Part shown: positions 32,494-45,087 of the stretch, piece by piece
How positions within the stretch are numbered: position 1 is the first letter of the stretch
How the letters are laid out: each line of letters begins with the position of its first letter
Source: Siphonodentalium dalli
Lineage: Eukaryota; Mollusca; Scaphopoda; Gadilida; Siphonodentaliidae
Assembly (NCBI GenBank): GCA_032622095.1
Contig: CP136067.1
Location: forward strand, 91,070,707 to 91,134,706
Reading direction: 5' to 3'
Length of the DNA stretch: 64,000 nucleotides
The notes under the pieces: model-generated
What the model saw: the letters and a program-made list of their open reading frames with translations, nothing else
What the model was told of the DNA's origin: nothing
Databases searched by the model: none
Translations under genes and position numbers: made by a program

Positions 32494-35400
32494 TTAGGGG
32501 TCGAAACGTTTAGTCGCGGCAATGTATTGCTGTGTGATGTCAAATAGTCTCATATTTTTTTGGGACGAGATATTAGGTATTCCACACATGAGTTCTGCAA
32601 TATTGCTTATTATGAGATTTTCACGGGTTAGTTTCTCAGAAAATTCTGAGCGCTCTCTTTGGTACAAAGGGCACATGAAGAAATAATGATATGCGTCTTC
32701 ATACTGGTTTCCACACGAACATGCGGGGCTGTCAGCGATATAGTTGTTGAACATATCAGATCGGAGTTCACTACACAAGTTACGTAGGCGACAGTGAAAA
32801 ATATTGTATTTTCTGAGTCCAACGTAGAAATGTCGAGGGGGACTGGGCGTTGGATCTATATGTTGCAAGTTGGTTTTAACCCTTTGAACCCCAGCGTCCG
32901 GAATACCGGCCGCTGCGTGAACCTCCATATACCCTAGCGGCCGGTATACCGGCCGCTGAACCGGCCATTATAACGACCGCCACGTGTTTATAGTTTATAG
33001 CTACATGTATGCGATTCAATAACAAATCGACGTCTAAACTCTAGTTATATATATCAAATATAAAAAGCCTGTTCAAATTATATTTATATGGTGAAGGGCC
33101 TCGATCGCATATCAAGTTGATTTCTTGGCGCATGCGCAGAGCAGCGAAATGCGAAATAAATGGTTTATAGCGTACTTATGCACGACAAACCCACTAATAT
33201 ATGGCCCCATAGACATCGGCGGTGGTAAGGGTGTGTAAATGGAATGTCTACCCGCTATAGTACCGGGTAGGAATATATGCGCATACGCAGAACATAGGTT
33301 GTAAATGCCAAAAACATGCGTTTTAAGCGAAATGTGGTGTTATATATAGGACATATAGCTGCATCATAATTGCAGTTTCTTGCTAATGCCGGGTAGTTGT
33401 CTGGTAACCGTTACTAAGAAGAGATTGGGTGGCAAAGTGTCCTTATATGTACATATATATGCACAGTTTCAAACAGGTACCACCATTGAACATATACAGC
33501 ATTATGCGACTAGATATTGTATAAATTAAGGGAACACTACCACTTAATGGTTAGTGCAGTGGTGTCATCCGTTCATTTGTGGTACTTGATTAGCAACCGT
33601 TGCTACCTTAAATAATTAATTTCATTCGATCTCTCTTAAATTCTTGTCGGATATATCTCAAATTTCACATTAGGGTATTATCGTCATCAAAAACACAATC
33701 ACTGGCATTGAGTTATGACATACCATACTATAATTGCCTTTTCCAGTCAATTCGGGGTAGTTGCCTAGCAACCGTTCCCAAGACGCTGCCGAGTGGCAAA
33801 GTTTTCCGATTTTATAATGATCAGTGATCAATGGAGGGGGGACCGGTAAAGTTTCATACCTGTGTCACAAATTAAACATAACCAACATCATCCAACAAGA
33901 CACTATAACATTTAAAGGAAAATCCCACGAGGAGCCCAGGGTCAGGGTGTCGGTCGTGGTAGGGCGGCAGGGTTCAAAGGGTTAAAGGTAGAAAATTGGT
34001 CAGCTTCAGTGATTAATTTGGGAAGTTTATTCCATTCCATGGCCATCTTTGGGAAAATTGACTGTTTGAAGTGTTCAGTATTGCAGTAATATGAATAAAA
34101 TTTACTGGGGCGTCTCCAATTATAGTCTGCAACTTCGTGAGATCTGGGGGGAAGTGTAGTGGATAGATATGATGGTGCTAAATTGTTGACGATTTTATAG
34201 AGTGCCTGCAATTTATGTATTTGGCGTCTTTTATTTAGTGAAGGCCATCCAACTTCCTGTAATACCGTATCACCCGAGGCAGAACGGGTGATACCGCTGA
34301 CTATCCGGCCAGCATCGATATGAAGCCGGTCAAGCTTTTCTAACATATAGTTAGAGGCATTGTCCCAAACGGCATCTGAATAATCAAACAGTGGTAAAAT
34401 GTATGTTTTGTAAATAAATTCGATGGTTTTCCTGTTTAGTTGATATTTGATGCGACGAAGTTGTGATAGGCGCGAGGCAATCTTTTTGACAGAGCCATCG
34501 ATGTGGGCGTTCCATTTGAGATTTGATTGGAGTTCCAGACCTAAATGTTTATGCTTGTCCACAAAGTCGATTGAATTTCCCACGAATTTGAGGTTCGGAT
34601 TCTCTGTAGATGGAGCAACTAATGAGAAGGACATTCCAACTGTTTTAATTGGATTAAAGCTGACCAGCCAGTTTTTGGACCACGCTGTAATGTTGTCTAA
34701 GTCGCTGTTCATATTACCTTCAAGTATATTAATATCAAAGTGGCTGTTCGTGAGGCAAGTGTCATCAGCGTACATTCTCGTTACCGATTCAATACCGTCG
34801 GCTAGATCATTTATATAGACAAGGAACAAGAAAGGTCCCAGGATATATCCCTGGGGCACTCCTGCTGGGATGACCTCATATTTTGAAAATATGTCATTGA
34901 CTAGGACTCTTTGCGTACGGTTATCTAGGTAGTCTTCTATCCAATTTAAGGTCGTTCCTTTTATTCCATAAGCTTTCAATTTATGTATCAGTCCCCTGTG
35001 CCAAACCCTTTCAAAAGCTTTGGATATATCACAGAATATGGAACACGTAAATAGTCCTTTATCGAGGGTTTGGCACAAGTTGTGGTATAGGTCTAATAGT
35101 TGGTATGTTGTACCGGATTGATGGAAATACAAGAGGTCATTTTCGATGAAAAACTTACTAATCTGTTTCAGAACAACTTTCTCAAAACTTTTAGATACAC
35201 ATGGTAAAAGGGATATTGGTCGATAATTTTGGGCGTCAGCTGGATCATCTTTTTTGAAAATCGGGATCACGTTTGCGGATTTCCAGGAGTTTGGGAATTT
35301 CTCTGTATTGATAGATTTCCTGAATAGAAGGACCAGTGGGTGAGCTATCGATTTTGCTGTTTCGCGGAGCATTCTAACGCTAATCCCATCGTGCCCGTGG

Positions 35401-36881
35401 GCTTTGTTAAGTTTAAAAGATTTGATGGCTGTTTCAACCTCGGTTTCTGTGAAGACCAAGTCAGGCATGGTGTTTGCAGTGCGTTTCGGAAAATTAGGCA
35501 GGTTATTATTAGCACCATTAATTTTAGAATTTGCAATGAAGCTGTCGTTTAAATTTTTTGCTTTTTCATTATCATCTATTGCATATGTCTTATTGTTAGC
35601 AGAGATAGTACCGGAGGAGCTGTATAGTGGGGGGATATTTTTTGTTCGTTTCTTGTTTAGTAGGTAATGCATTATTCGCCAAAAGTCTCGTGGGTTGGAC
35701 GCTTCTCTTATTCGTTCTTCTAGGTTTTCTTCAAATTTAATTTTCGCGTGCTTCTTCATGTTATTGACTTTGTTTCTTATATTTTTGTATATTTTCCAGA
35801 TTTCAGGGTTTTCTTTTTTCATGGCTTTTTTCCTAACTCTGTCACGTTTTCGTATCTCAAAACGGATGTCCGAGTTGAACCAGATTTGATCAGAAGTTCT
35901 TACTGTAATGTACGACTGTGGAATTGTTTTCGCCATTATGTACAGAAATTCTAATTGAAAGTTATTGGCAGCTGTGTTCACATCCGATACATGTGTTATG
36001 AGGGCATCCCAGTCGACATTAGCAAGTAGGTTATTTGCATGGGAAAAGTTAGCTTTTCTGTAGTTCCACACTTGTCTTAGAAATGACGCTGCGGTCGTGT
36101 TTTCAAATGTTATTGTAGCATATACACCTAAGTGGTCTGAAACTCCGAGATCTAGGACATCGGCATCTATTACACGGAGAGAGTTTGAAGTAATAATTGG
36201 GTCAAGTAACGTGCTTGAGGTGCGGGTCACTCTCGTGGGGACCATTATTGAATTTTTCATGCTGAAACCATCCGTTATATTTTTCAACTTCGATGAACTA
36301 TCCATGAAATTGGAGTTAAAATCTCCTGTAATGACAACGTATTCGGAACTGTCGAGAGCGTCTGATATTGAGGATTCCAGGTGTTCCCAATAATTTTGAG
36401 AGCAGAATTGTGCAGATATGTACGATACTCCAAGAACAATACGAGTTTTCTTTGAGTCGATTTCTAACCAGAGACAAGAAGAGTCGAATTCTAATTCGGT
36501 TTTACGATTAAATATTAAGTGATCGGCGAACATTACACATATTCCGCCGCCGTCTGAATCTCGGTCTTCGCGAATTGGGGTACAAAAACCATCGATTTCT
36601 AATTGATTTGAAGGATAAGATGGGTCAAGATGCGTTTCGGTGAAACATAAAATGTCATATTCGTTTATAAGGTCTGCAATCTTTTCAAGTTTATTTCGGA
36701 TATTCCTTATGTTATAATGGAAAGTTGAGATAGAATTCTCAACGTTTATGGTCTGAGACAACGGACCCGGGTTTGTATGTATATCGCCGGATAATAGTAA
36801 TAAAAAGAGCGCAATCAGGAATAACGACCTTGCGTTTGATGGACTGAAGCATTTTCCGAAGTGAAGGGTGCTGTTTTTCAC
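32494..36881 (-). pseudogene. LINE ORF: endonuclease-reverse transcriptase, split by MITE
   Basis: The ORF starts at ATG 36881. Residues 20-41 are a hydrophobic stretch ending GDIHTNPGP, a 2A-like motif. An APE-type endonuclease follows (NIRNIRNKL near 55, TETHLDP, GDFNSN near 185, SDHLGV near 249), then the reverse transcriptase (HGHDGIS near 494, FCDISKAFERVWH, GVPQG, YADD near 705) and a C-terminal C-x-C-x8-H-x4-C knuckle near 1018-1035. The frame is open for 967 codons to TTAA 33982-33985, then reads 12 codons into the MITE and stops. Across the MITE and one TTAA the same frame resumes at 32875 and runs to the stop at 32494: 3,282 bases, 1,094 codons in all. It was therefore intact when the MITE arrived. 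Confidence 0.85.
32880..33981. mobile_element. piggyBac-like MITE inside LINE ORF
   Basis: TTAA target duplication (32876-32879 and 33982-33985) and inverted ends CCCTTTGAACCC / GGGTTCAAAGGG. It has no transposase in 1,102 bp. The left subterminal region has repeated TACCGGCCGCTG and an 18-base palindrome CGGCCGGTATACCGGCCG (32938-32955). The interior has two copies of GTAGTTGYCTRGYAACCGTT (near 33393 and 33757) and a shorter AGCAACCGTTGC (33591). Confidence 0.85.
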
Positions 36882-37289
36882 AGTTTTTGGGGGCTAGTGG
36901 TCGTTTTGCTGAGTCGAAGATACCTATTGCTGCCCTATATTGGCTCAAGTCACACGTCATATTTCAGACGGTGGTTAGAAACCAAGATAGGGAAGCAAAT
37001 GGACTCCGACTCAACAGATAATAGATATAGTGGCACCTCACAAATGGACTTGGCGGTTGTTCTTAAGTTATGGATATTTTCAATATGGATTGGAAACATG
37101 AAGTAAGTAAATGAATCATCAAAAGTGGTCAATGCATAGAATAAAGAGAACATGATCAAGACATGATGATAAATATTTACATAATGGTGTTTGGTGGTGA
37201 TTGGCATGAGGGGTTTATCGGCTATTTACGGGTAGTTGTGTTGAAATTTAAGGGAATTTTGCTTGAAATATGACTGTTACAGTTCAGTC

Positions 37290-37655
37290 GTATAATGGAG
37301 GAACGATTTATATTATTAAATAAAATAAGTTGGCGCAAAAACGGATTTTATCTGGATACATACTTCTTGTACATGATATACATAGGGCCGAATACCATGC
37401 GTGGTTAATCCCCCTTCTAAGCACCCGTGGTGTCTGGCGATATATAGACGGTGATTCCAGTGACATGTGTCTAATGATATGCAATCGGACTTCGCTCTAG
37501 TGATATGGAATTGGAATATATATTATAGGCGGATAATTATGGGTGTTCTATGATTACCCCCCCCCCCCCCCCCCAACGAGCGAGTGTAGATGTGGATGTT
37601 CTGAGTTGACCAAAGTCCATCTGATTACCATATTTAATCTATGTAGACTACTCAC
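37290..37655. other. Intron 2 of gene A next to exon 2
   Basis: The first 90 bases match 9377-9480 (segmental duplication). A C17-18 tract lies at 37557-37574. The rest is unassigned. Confidence 0.45.
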
Positions 37656-37850
37656 CTGTTCCATGACCGAATGACGCCAGGAGAATCGCTATCCCATCAA
37701 GCATTGCACGGCTCTCAATCAGCACGAGGTGCGCCCCATCTGCTGCACAAAACCCTCTGGCGACGGTTGCTTTGGCTTTGGCGTTGTACTTGAGACAATA
37801 TATTTTCCCCTCAATTTCATACAGAGAATAACCAGTTGTTTCTGCACAAC
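37656..37850 (-). CDS. Gene A exon 2: CTLD N-terminal half
   Basis: The acceptor is CACACGCAG|GTTGTG and the donor GGAACAG|GTGAGT. The 195 bases begin and end in phase 1. The translation is GCAETTGYSLYEIEGKIYC, then LKYNAKAKATVARGFCAADG, then AHLVLIESRAM...LLASFGHGTG. This is the first half of a CTLD: opening Cys, a Y..E..IYCLKYN strand, A..FC..DGAHL (helix alpha-2 with the conserved Cys) and the I-S motif. It joins exon 1 (7.2 kb upstream) and exon 3 (10.2 kb downstream) without a frame break. A stop-bearing shadow frame on the same strand is not coding. Confidence 0.8.
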
Positions 37851-38089
37851 CTGCGTGTGGGAATGATTGTTGTTAACATATATAATGTGTAGGTGACGAA
37901 CCAGGTTTGACACAATAACACAACTATTTTCATATTGTATCTATATCTGCGAATGTATGTCTGCATGTGTTCTATATAAATATACGCGGGACCGTCTAGA
38001 TGACACACAAGGGGTATAACATTTGTACATTTTTACGATAAAATAATGTTGTGGGTTAGAATCTGTTTCTACAGTTGATAAACATATTG

Positions 38090-38435
38090 TTAGCGGCGAT
38101 TAAACAAATTATTATCAGATTGTGTGCACCTTCCCCATCTCTCACGCAAACGGCACATATTTGGCGTATTTCAATCACTCGATCAGATTCCTCTTATCAC
38201 GGAAAAGAATGTTTTTCTATTTGGTTGAAATCGGCGCTAAAAATAGTTGTATCAAACGTTTTGACCCTCTCCCCTTCCGTGCACCTCTGACTCGAACGGC
38301 GCCACTTTTTTGGACGTACAATTTATAAGTATACGTGTAACACTTTGAGCAAGAGTAGTTTCTATTCCCATCAAATGTCCACAGCATAGGGTTCCGCATA
38401 ACTTTAACCTGGGCAACGCCGGGTAACCCTGCTAG
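38090..38435 (+). mobile_element. 3' fragment of a plus-strand Helitron
   Basis: The sequence CTGGGCAACGCCGGG then TAACCCTGCTAG|T at 38410-38436 has the hairpin-plus-CTAG layout of Helitron 3' ends, with one stem mismatch. The interior resembles none of the other Helitrons here and the 5' end was not found, so the left boundary is a guess. Confidence 0.4.
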
Positions 38436-40177
38436 TATATCTTAAAGAAACACATTTCCGAGAGAGTTATGTCGGAAACGATTTCACAGATTTCGTTCGA
38501 GTTCAAACACCTCCGATGTTATCGCCCAAAATACATCATACGGACATAGGTGATTTAAACCTCCAAAATGATGTCTATGTAATGCAGAGTTCGCGTTGTC
38601 GATTGCCAATTTATAGCAAATTGCTATACAAAAAAAGAATTTGCACCAAACAAATCCCGATTTGCTACAAAAATTGGCGCCTAGCTTTTCGGCTTTTGAC
38701 AATTGATAAATAATTGGCATATAATAAAAGCTTGCAGTAAATCGGTCGGAAACAAAACACACATTGCGATCCAGTCGCACCATAGCTAAGTAGGTCCTAA
38801 TGGCAATAATATAATTTATTCGCGGCTAATGTCACGTCGAATTATTATATCGCTGGGGTGAATAGGCCTCGAATTTCTACTCGATTGTAACACTGAGTGT
38901 GGCTATTGACTCCAAGTTGACAAACATTAGTCAAACATTAGTCAAACAAAGATATTATTTTTGTTACAACAGGAATGGGAAGTAAATATATTAAATGGCT
39001 TAGCTGTTGTTGCATGCAAATGTGACACCAACAAATAATGGACGGAAAAAAGCGGCAACAGAAAATAGTTGCTAAACAAAATAATGCAGGCGAATTTTGG
39101 GCCAGCGAGAACCCAGATGTAATGTCGATAAATGCATGATATATCATACAGGCCTGACGAAAATCTAGGAATAATATTGGTCTTGTAATAACGTTCGAAA
39201 GGGAAGACTCTATAAAAAGCATGAAAATACACATGTAACTTCTAAAAATAAACAGTAAAATTCACTTAGAAAAATGTCACTTCTGGTCAAAACAAACATA
39301 ATAATTTGACATTTCCAACCTTATTTTGAACACGGAATAATGGCAGGCATATGGTAAACATGCCCAAAGTAAACAAATGACAGCTAACATTACGAACAAA
39401 TATGTTAATGATAGATGACACCAATGCTGTCCTATCCATCGGTGATGTAGAAGTAACGTGGTATGCATGACATAGACCGACACTCATGAGACTGTTTGAT
39501 ATATTCTTACAGAAGGACTCAGTTCTGCCATCATACAACTGTTCAATAGTCCTATACATGACCGCTTAGGCGAAGGACTTAAAATCTACACTACCATCGT
39601 TTTATGTGTACCACGTCTGTGGTTGCACAGGCTGCGTTATTGTTATTTTATAACTGACGTTCTTCGACATCTGGAATTATTGTAATGTTAATAATCTAGC
39701 GAGCTATGCATGGGAGAGCATGGTATATGTGAATGGTACCAATGTATTTTATACATACATGTACTAACATAAAAGTCGGGTGTTAGCATGCTTATTAGAC
39801 AGAACCACCACGAAATTATTACAGCATACTGTTATTTCCATTTCCAACAAATGTACCACACCATACATACACATTTCCAAAATACAACGATAATACATGC
39901 ATTATGTCTCCTCAGGTATGTTCTATGCATATGTAAGTCACGATTGTGTAAGCATGTCTTATGGTGGCGTAGTGGTTGCAATTTAAACATTGATGGCAGT
40001 TGAATATTCTTCAGAAACTTAATCATCCATAATGGAAGCCAAATCGCCAAACATATTGATTCGCCATAAATCTTGAAGACTTATTCTGTACTAGTAATAG
40101 TTTATTTAACGGAACGGGAACATGCTACTAAAGTAATTGTGGACATTGCTTTCAAAACAAAACGTCCTGCTTTTCAA

Positions 40178-40257
40178 AACAGTGTGAAACCTGCGAGTAG
40201 CTGTCTATCATTACGTCCCATAACAGTGTGAAACCTGCGAGTAGCTGTCTATCATTA
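40178..40257 (+). repeat. Tandem duplication, 36-base units, period 44
   Basis: AACAGTGTGAAACCTGCGAG and the following 16 bases occur at 40178-40213 and again identically at 40222-40257, separated by 8 bases. Confidence 0.9.
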
Positions 40258-41233
40258 TGATATTCAAATCGATTGAACTAACATCTGATTTTTGTTTTGG
40301 AACAAACATACATCAGTGAAGGAATGTAAATACAAACAGAGGTGCATGCTTGTATAGATCAAGTGACATTCTTACAATTCGCTCACATCTCGCTCACTTC
40401 ATGTACACATCTTGCGTACACCATATTCACTCCCAGTGACTTCCATGCAAATAAGGGTAAATCGAATATATATTCATTTGTATAGAATAATTCAGATTTT
40501 AAATTATTGCAATTTGGTTCCTGTGTACGGTGTATCGATACAACATCAAACCATAGACGGCATTGTGGTATTGGGTAGTATCGTATTTCCGGGGTATACC
40601 AAATAAGTGAGTTGTCGAATGAAAGAGGAAATTTTCAGGACACTCAAGATTATTGGTGTTGCCTCGTGCGTACATGTTAGTTAGTTAGTTGATGTTTTAT
40701 AAATAGTTGTGTCTGCCAAATGCATGTGTCACCTAATTCTGAAGTATGCACTATCTGTCTTTAGAATCAACTATACAGTTCCGAAAGGATGTCATGGCTT
40801 GGAGGAACTGCGATGTATGTTAGGGGGGAAATCGTTTTAAATTGATAAAATATAGTAGTTGCATTGTCGAAAAAGATTTTATAAGTAAGAATGTTTTTTT
40901 TGAAACATATAAAAATAATCTTATATCAAGAATTTATTTCTATACACAAGAACAATGTTCTTGACCTTTATGTTTATAACTCAAAGCAATGGCGATCTGC
41001 GTGCTTTCGAATGATCGAAAATATTTCTGATGTGTGAGGGAATAGTACTGGTATGATAGAAATTATGTATAAAGAGTGAGAAAATTGTTGTGATGTGTGA
41101 AAATGTTTCTTAGTTTGGGAAACATAAATAGAAAGAGCATTATATTTCAAACAATATGAAACATGTATGTGTGCAGACAGTAGACACACGTAGCTTGCCA
41201 ACACACACTATAAATAGTTCCAGACGAACTTCA

Positions 41234-41385
41234 GTTAACAAACGACGATTCATTGTATATAATGTGCACGCAAGAATGAAGTTGTGTGCTGGATATTTGT
41301 TTTTGTTCGGTTAACAAACGACGATTCATTGTATATAATGTGGAAGCAAGACTAAAGTTGCGTGGTATAAATTAGTTTTTTTAAA
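41234..41385 (+). repeat. Tandem duplication, 76-bp period
   Basis: GTTAACAAACGACGATTCAT and about 55 further bases start at 41234 and again at 41310. The copies differ in the second half. Confidence 0.85.
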
Positions 41386-43300
41386 TTTAGGAAATTAACT
41401 ACTTGATTCTGTATTCTCTTTCTATAACCCCAAAAAAGTGCTCCGAATCACTTTTGACCACATATTTCGCATATGCATTATATGTGATGACGGACGCGGC
41501 CAGATGGTGCCCGTTGTGTTGTGAACAGTTGAGCCCCTCTCCCCTAACTCGATCACCAAAATATCAAAGTCCGTGAAATCAATTACACCCCATCCAACCG
41601 ATATCTAGAGCTTACCCGCCTAATATCCCCTTGGTTGAATATTTCCAACTGATGGCCATTTCAGTCTGAAGAAAGAAGGAAACTATTCGAGGTTTGCTCG
41701 AGAAAAAAATAAACAATTTTCAACGAGATAATGGCCAAAACAAATATAGATCACAATGAAAAACAACAATAAAAACAGACGAAATTAATAACTTTAAACA
41801 CTTTTTATCTGAAATTTCCAATGATTGATGCAGTCATATTTCTAATTTTAAATCGTTGGGAAAAGTACAGGGTCTATAGTGTAAACCATTATATTGGATC
41901 TTTATAGTTGGCCTGTGTTACCATTAATATAGACCATTACTGTATTGACGGTAATGTTACCCACAGACGTCCTATATCAATATTTAACTAGTCAGCAGGC
42001 ACTATATTTAAACTTCCAAAGGCAGACTAATCATTGGGCAGTTGCCGTCCTGAATTGATCCAACATATCCTCTTGAAAATACGAACATAATCGACATATA
42101 ATGTGAAATAGGTACATAATGCCGCATAATGTGATTATTTGATTCTGAAATAAACAGATAATGGAGCCATAGCTGCTAATTCAGCCGAAAATCAGCACAT
42201 TATCTGCTTATTTGAAGAAACAAGTGCTTTGTAGTGGAGTAAAAAAGTATTTGTCGGAGAAATAAAGTACACTTATTTGCTGACTTATTGTTAATTGAAT
42301 TCAGTCAAAAAATATATCACAAGAAATGCTCTTGGTATTGCACAAATGATACATGTGTCACGTATATTAATGTATTATATAACAAATCTGGAATAAGAAT
42401 TCCTGAAAAATAAAAGCAAATTACAACCACGCTGATATATGTTATCTGCGTCCGTTTGTTCGCAATTAATCGATGGCCTGCCAATAACGATTATACGGCC
42501 TGTTGCGTTCGACTGGTAACTGGGTAGTTTTATTGCATGCACACCTCATCTCATTGGCCCATCACTGAACGACAACACATGCCTATGTATAACTTTTTAT
42601 GGCTGGGCCGTCAATATGTTTAAATCAAGTATAATCTTGGCGGTTAAACTGAAGATGATTTATCCGGCCTTATTCTTGTAATAAAAACAACTCCAATCAC
42701 ATTTCACACTGTTGAAAAAACGTTGTCCTTTTTTGAGAAAATATAACTAGTCAAATATACTCTTCACGTTGCTAAGAAATAGTGCTATTATTATAGCAAC
42801 CACCAAGGGTGCTTATACCTAAGGCAGGTGAATGACGTCATATAATTTGTTTCTATATCCATCAGTGATTTTTCAAGATCGCGGGTATAGATTTTGGAGA
42901 AGTTGTCACGTGACCTCCGGTTAGCAACCGTGTGGAGATTGCAATAAAAAAGTGGAAATGTATATGAAGCATCGCGATAAAAATGAAAGTAACTATTTCA
43001 CAACTTACGAAGAATTCACATGTGATTTAAGTCTATTAATTTCATTTAGACCAATTTCGTTGGTCAGCTTAATGAAAACAAAAAATGAAGAAGTAATGAC
43101 GATAATCCAGACAAGATTTTACAATCCACGACACGTCTTGTCAATTTGGCATGTCGTCTCCGTGGTGACCACTGCATGGTGTTACATAAATTATTCTTAG
43201 CGTTATGTGGCCGAAAAAAGGCAACTTTAAGACACATCATGTGTAGTTGCTCCACTACGTGTCACGTACGATTCATATTATAGATAATGAATGGCTTGGA

Positions 43301-43401
43301 GTTGACTATGCCAAAATAGTGGTCCTCGGGGAGGAATAGTCCACGAGCCGCAGGCGTGTGGACTATTCCTCCTCGAGGACCACTATTTTGACATAGTCAA
43401 C
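43301..43401. repeat. 101-bp hairpin
   Basis: GTTGACTATG-CAAAATAGTG and GTCCTC-GAGGAATAGTCCAC are mirrored by GTGGACTATTCCTC and GAGGACCACTATTTTG-CATAGTCAAC. Arms are about 43-45 bases with few mismatches and a short GC-rich loop (GAGCCGCAGGC). Confidence 0.9.
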
Positions 43402-44114
43402 GACAATACATTTATTATTTATTATATTATATCGAACATTGGTTCCAATTCTCACACAATTTCTGTATCTGATTTTGTCACATTTTTATTTACGGTGAAA
43501 TTTGGAAATTGGTCTCTGATTTTACAATTTTTGGCAATCTTTTGACGATGGCAGGGAAGCATAACTATGTTATTAGTTACAACTATCGGCATCTCTTCAC
43601 GATTCAGGCATGTATTTCTATAAATACGTCATTAGCAACGACATTTTGGCGAAATGTTAGAAGTTAACTTGCTTAACTTCGATTAGAACAGAAAAGAAAG
43701 TTATAAATAACGTCCACTGGCATTACAAAATTTGGACTGGCTGCTTGTCAAATAAACAGACAATCTATTAAATACATTGGGTAGCTATGATCAGCCATCT
43801 GTAAGATTATTACAATTCACCGATAACTCTAATGATATACCGATATTGCAACAAGTATCGTACAATGTATAGTTTAAGTTTGGACGTATCTTCAGGCAAC
43901 AACTCGATTTCGCGAAATGAATGTTTGTTACTGTATATAGAAAAAGAATAGTAGGCATGCACGAATCCTACTGGGGTACAATAGTAAAATAGTATTGCAG
44001 TGTGCATCCAATCAGAATGCGAGAAAGTCACGTGAGATATAATATTTTAATAATAATATATTCTCAGTAAACATCTATATATCAGGAGTTTCACACACAT
44101 TAGAATATATTTTC
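43402..44114. other. Intron 1 of gene A, no feature
   Basis: AT-rich sequence without recognised content. Confidence 0.35.
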
Positions 44115-44118
44115 TTAA

Positions 44119-44613
44119 AGGCACGTGCGGCCTTAATTGTCGAAAATATTCATATTTGTTCCAAACACCGTAAACAGAAAAAACATTAAAACGCATACAG
44201 TTCCGTTCATATATACCATGACCATCGCGCAAACAGCATGTTATCATAAAGATTTACTATATTTTACCTAAGCAAGAGCCTGATTGTGTTACAGAAGACA
44301 ACACAATGCTGCTGGCTAATCACACACAAATGGCATAAACGCTCTTTATTCGTTCCATATCAGGAATTCACCCACAAAGAACGCTCGTTATGTTTACCAT
44401 CATAATATAAACAAACACCAGAAAAGTAACTTTTTATGCTGTTGTTTACATAACAATGGTCAAACATATGACCATAACATACTGTTTATGCGATATTTCT
44501 TATTTGTATACGGACAAAGTCTATCTACATTTTGATGTTCTTTCTGTTTGCGGCGGTTTTTGACGGGTGGATATATTTTCACAGGATACCCACCGCCAAG
44601 GCCGCACGTGCCT
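44119..44613. mobile_element. TTAA-type MITE, 495 bp
   Basis: TTAA stands at 44115-44118 and 44614-44617. The inverted ends are AGGCACGTGCGGCCTT and AAGGCCGCACGTGCCT, perfect over 16 bases. No transposase. The TTAA target suggests a piggyBac-related mobiliser, but the terminal sequence differs from the CCCTTT-ended MITEs in this window. Confidence 0.7.
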
Positions 44614-45087
44614 TTAAATTGTGAGAAACAGCTAAGAATTTGAGAAAATTGTTCTAAATATACTCCCAAATTAATATGTGTTCTTGAGACAAGAAATACA
44701 GTTTTCTAAAGTTTTAGATTACTTTTCTAGCTATAGAAAATGTGCAAGAAAATGCGAGAACTATGAAAGAACTATTTGTCAGAAGGTGGGAATAAATGTT
44801 CTTGTTCCAAGACTGTTTGAAGTATATTGCCATATTTCTAACTGGTTCCTTAAAAAAAAGAACACTATCTTTTATAGGAATCAAGAAAATATTTCTAGAC
44901 ACTGGAACAAACTTCTTACTCAAAATTAGAAATCCAGTTTCTTTAACAAATATGTTTCTTATTCACTGCGTTAACGGTAGAAAGATCAGAATGGCGAGAT
45001 ATTCTAAGTATGATCCTAAGAAAGTATTTAAAGTTTCAAGTTTCTTGTTGAAAATAAGAAACTCATTTGTGGTAGTGTGATACTCAC

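Larger units (their letters stand above)
31933..37280 (-). mobile_element. Full-length non-LTR retrotransposon (CR1/L2/Jockey group)
   Basis: It is flanked by a 9-base target duplication AGTTCAGTC (31924-31932 and 37281-37289); the paralogous empty site is at 9366-9374. Minus-strand order: 5' UTR of about 400 bases, one long ORF (from 36881), 3' UTR with GGGAGAGGGGC and ACTTGTGCC blocks shared with the LINE at 48566-51170, then a T/A-rich end. A MITE at 32880-33981 splits the ORF; without it the element is about 4.24 kb. Assignment to the CR1/L2-type group rests on the APE endonuclease plus reverse transcriptase in one ORF. Confidence 0.85.
38436..43300. other. Intron 1 of gene A, mostly unassigned
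   Basis: It holds two small tandem repeats (listed separately) and, near 42085-42230, an inverted partial copy of the interior of the 12.9-14.9 kb element (TATAATGTGAAA-AGGTACATAATG, ATTTGATTCTGA). No exon, RNA gene or complete transposon was recognised. Confidence 0.4.

Noticed and set aside
34447-36393. Several plus-strand frames of 60-120 codons
   Set aside because: They are antisense shadows of the LINE reverse transcriptase and endonuclease.
36739-36960. A short minus-strand frame overlapping the LINE start, considered as ORF1
   Set aside because: It overlaps the main ORF out of frame, lacks coiled-coil or RNA-binding features, and single-ORF elements of this type need no ORF1.
38938-39234. 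Two overlapping minus-strand frames of nearly 100 codons in gene A intron 1
   Set aside because: No domain, no splice or promoter context, and two frames of equal length over the same bases argue against coding.
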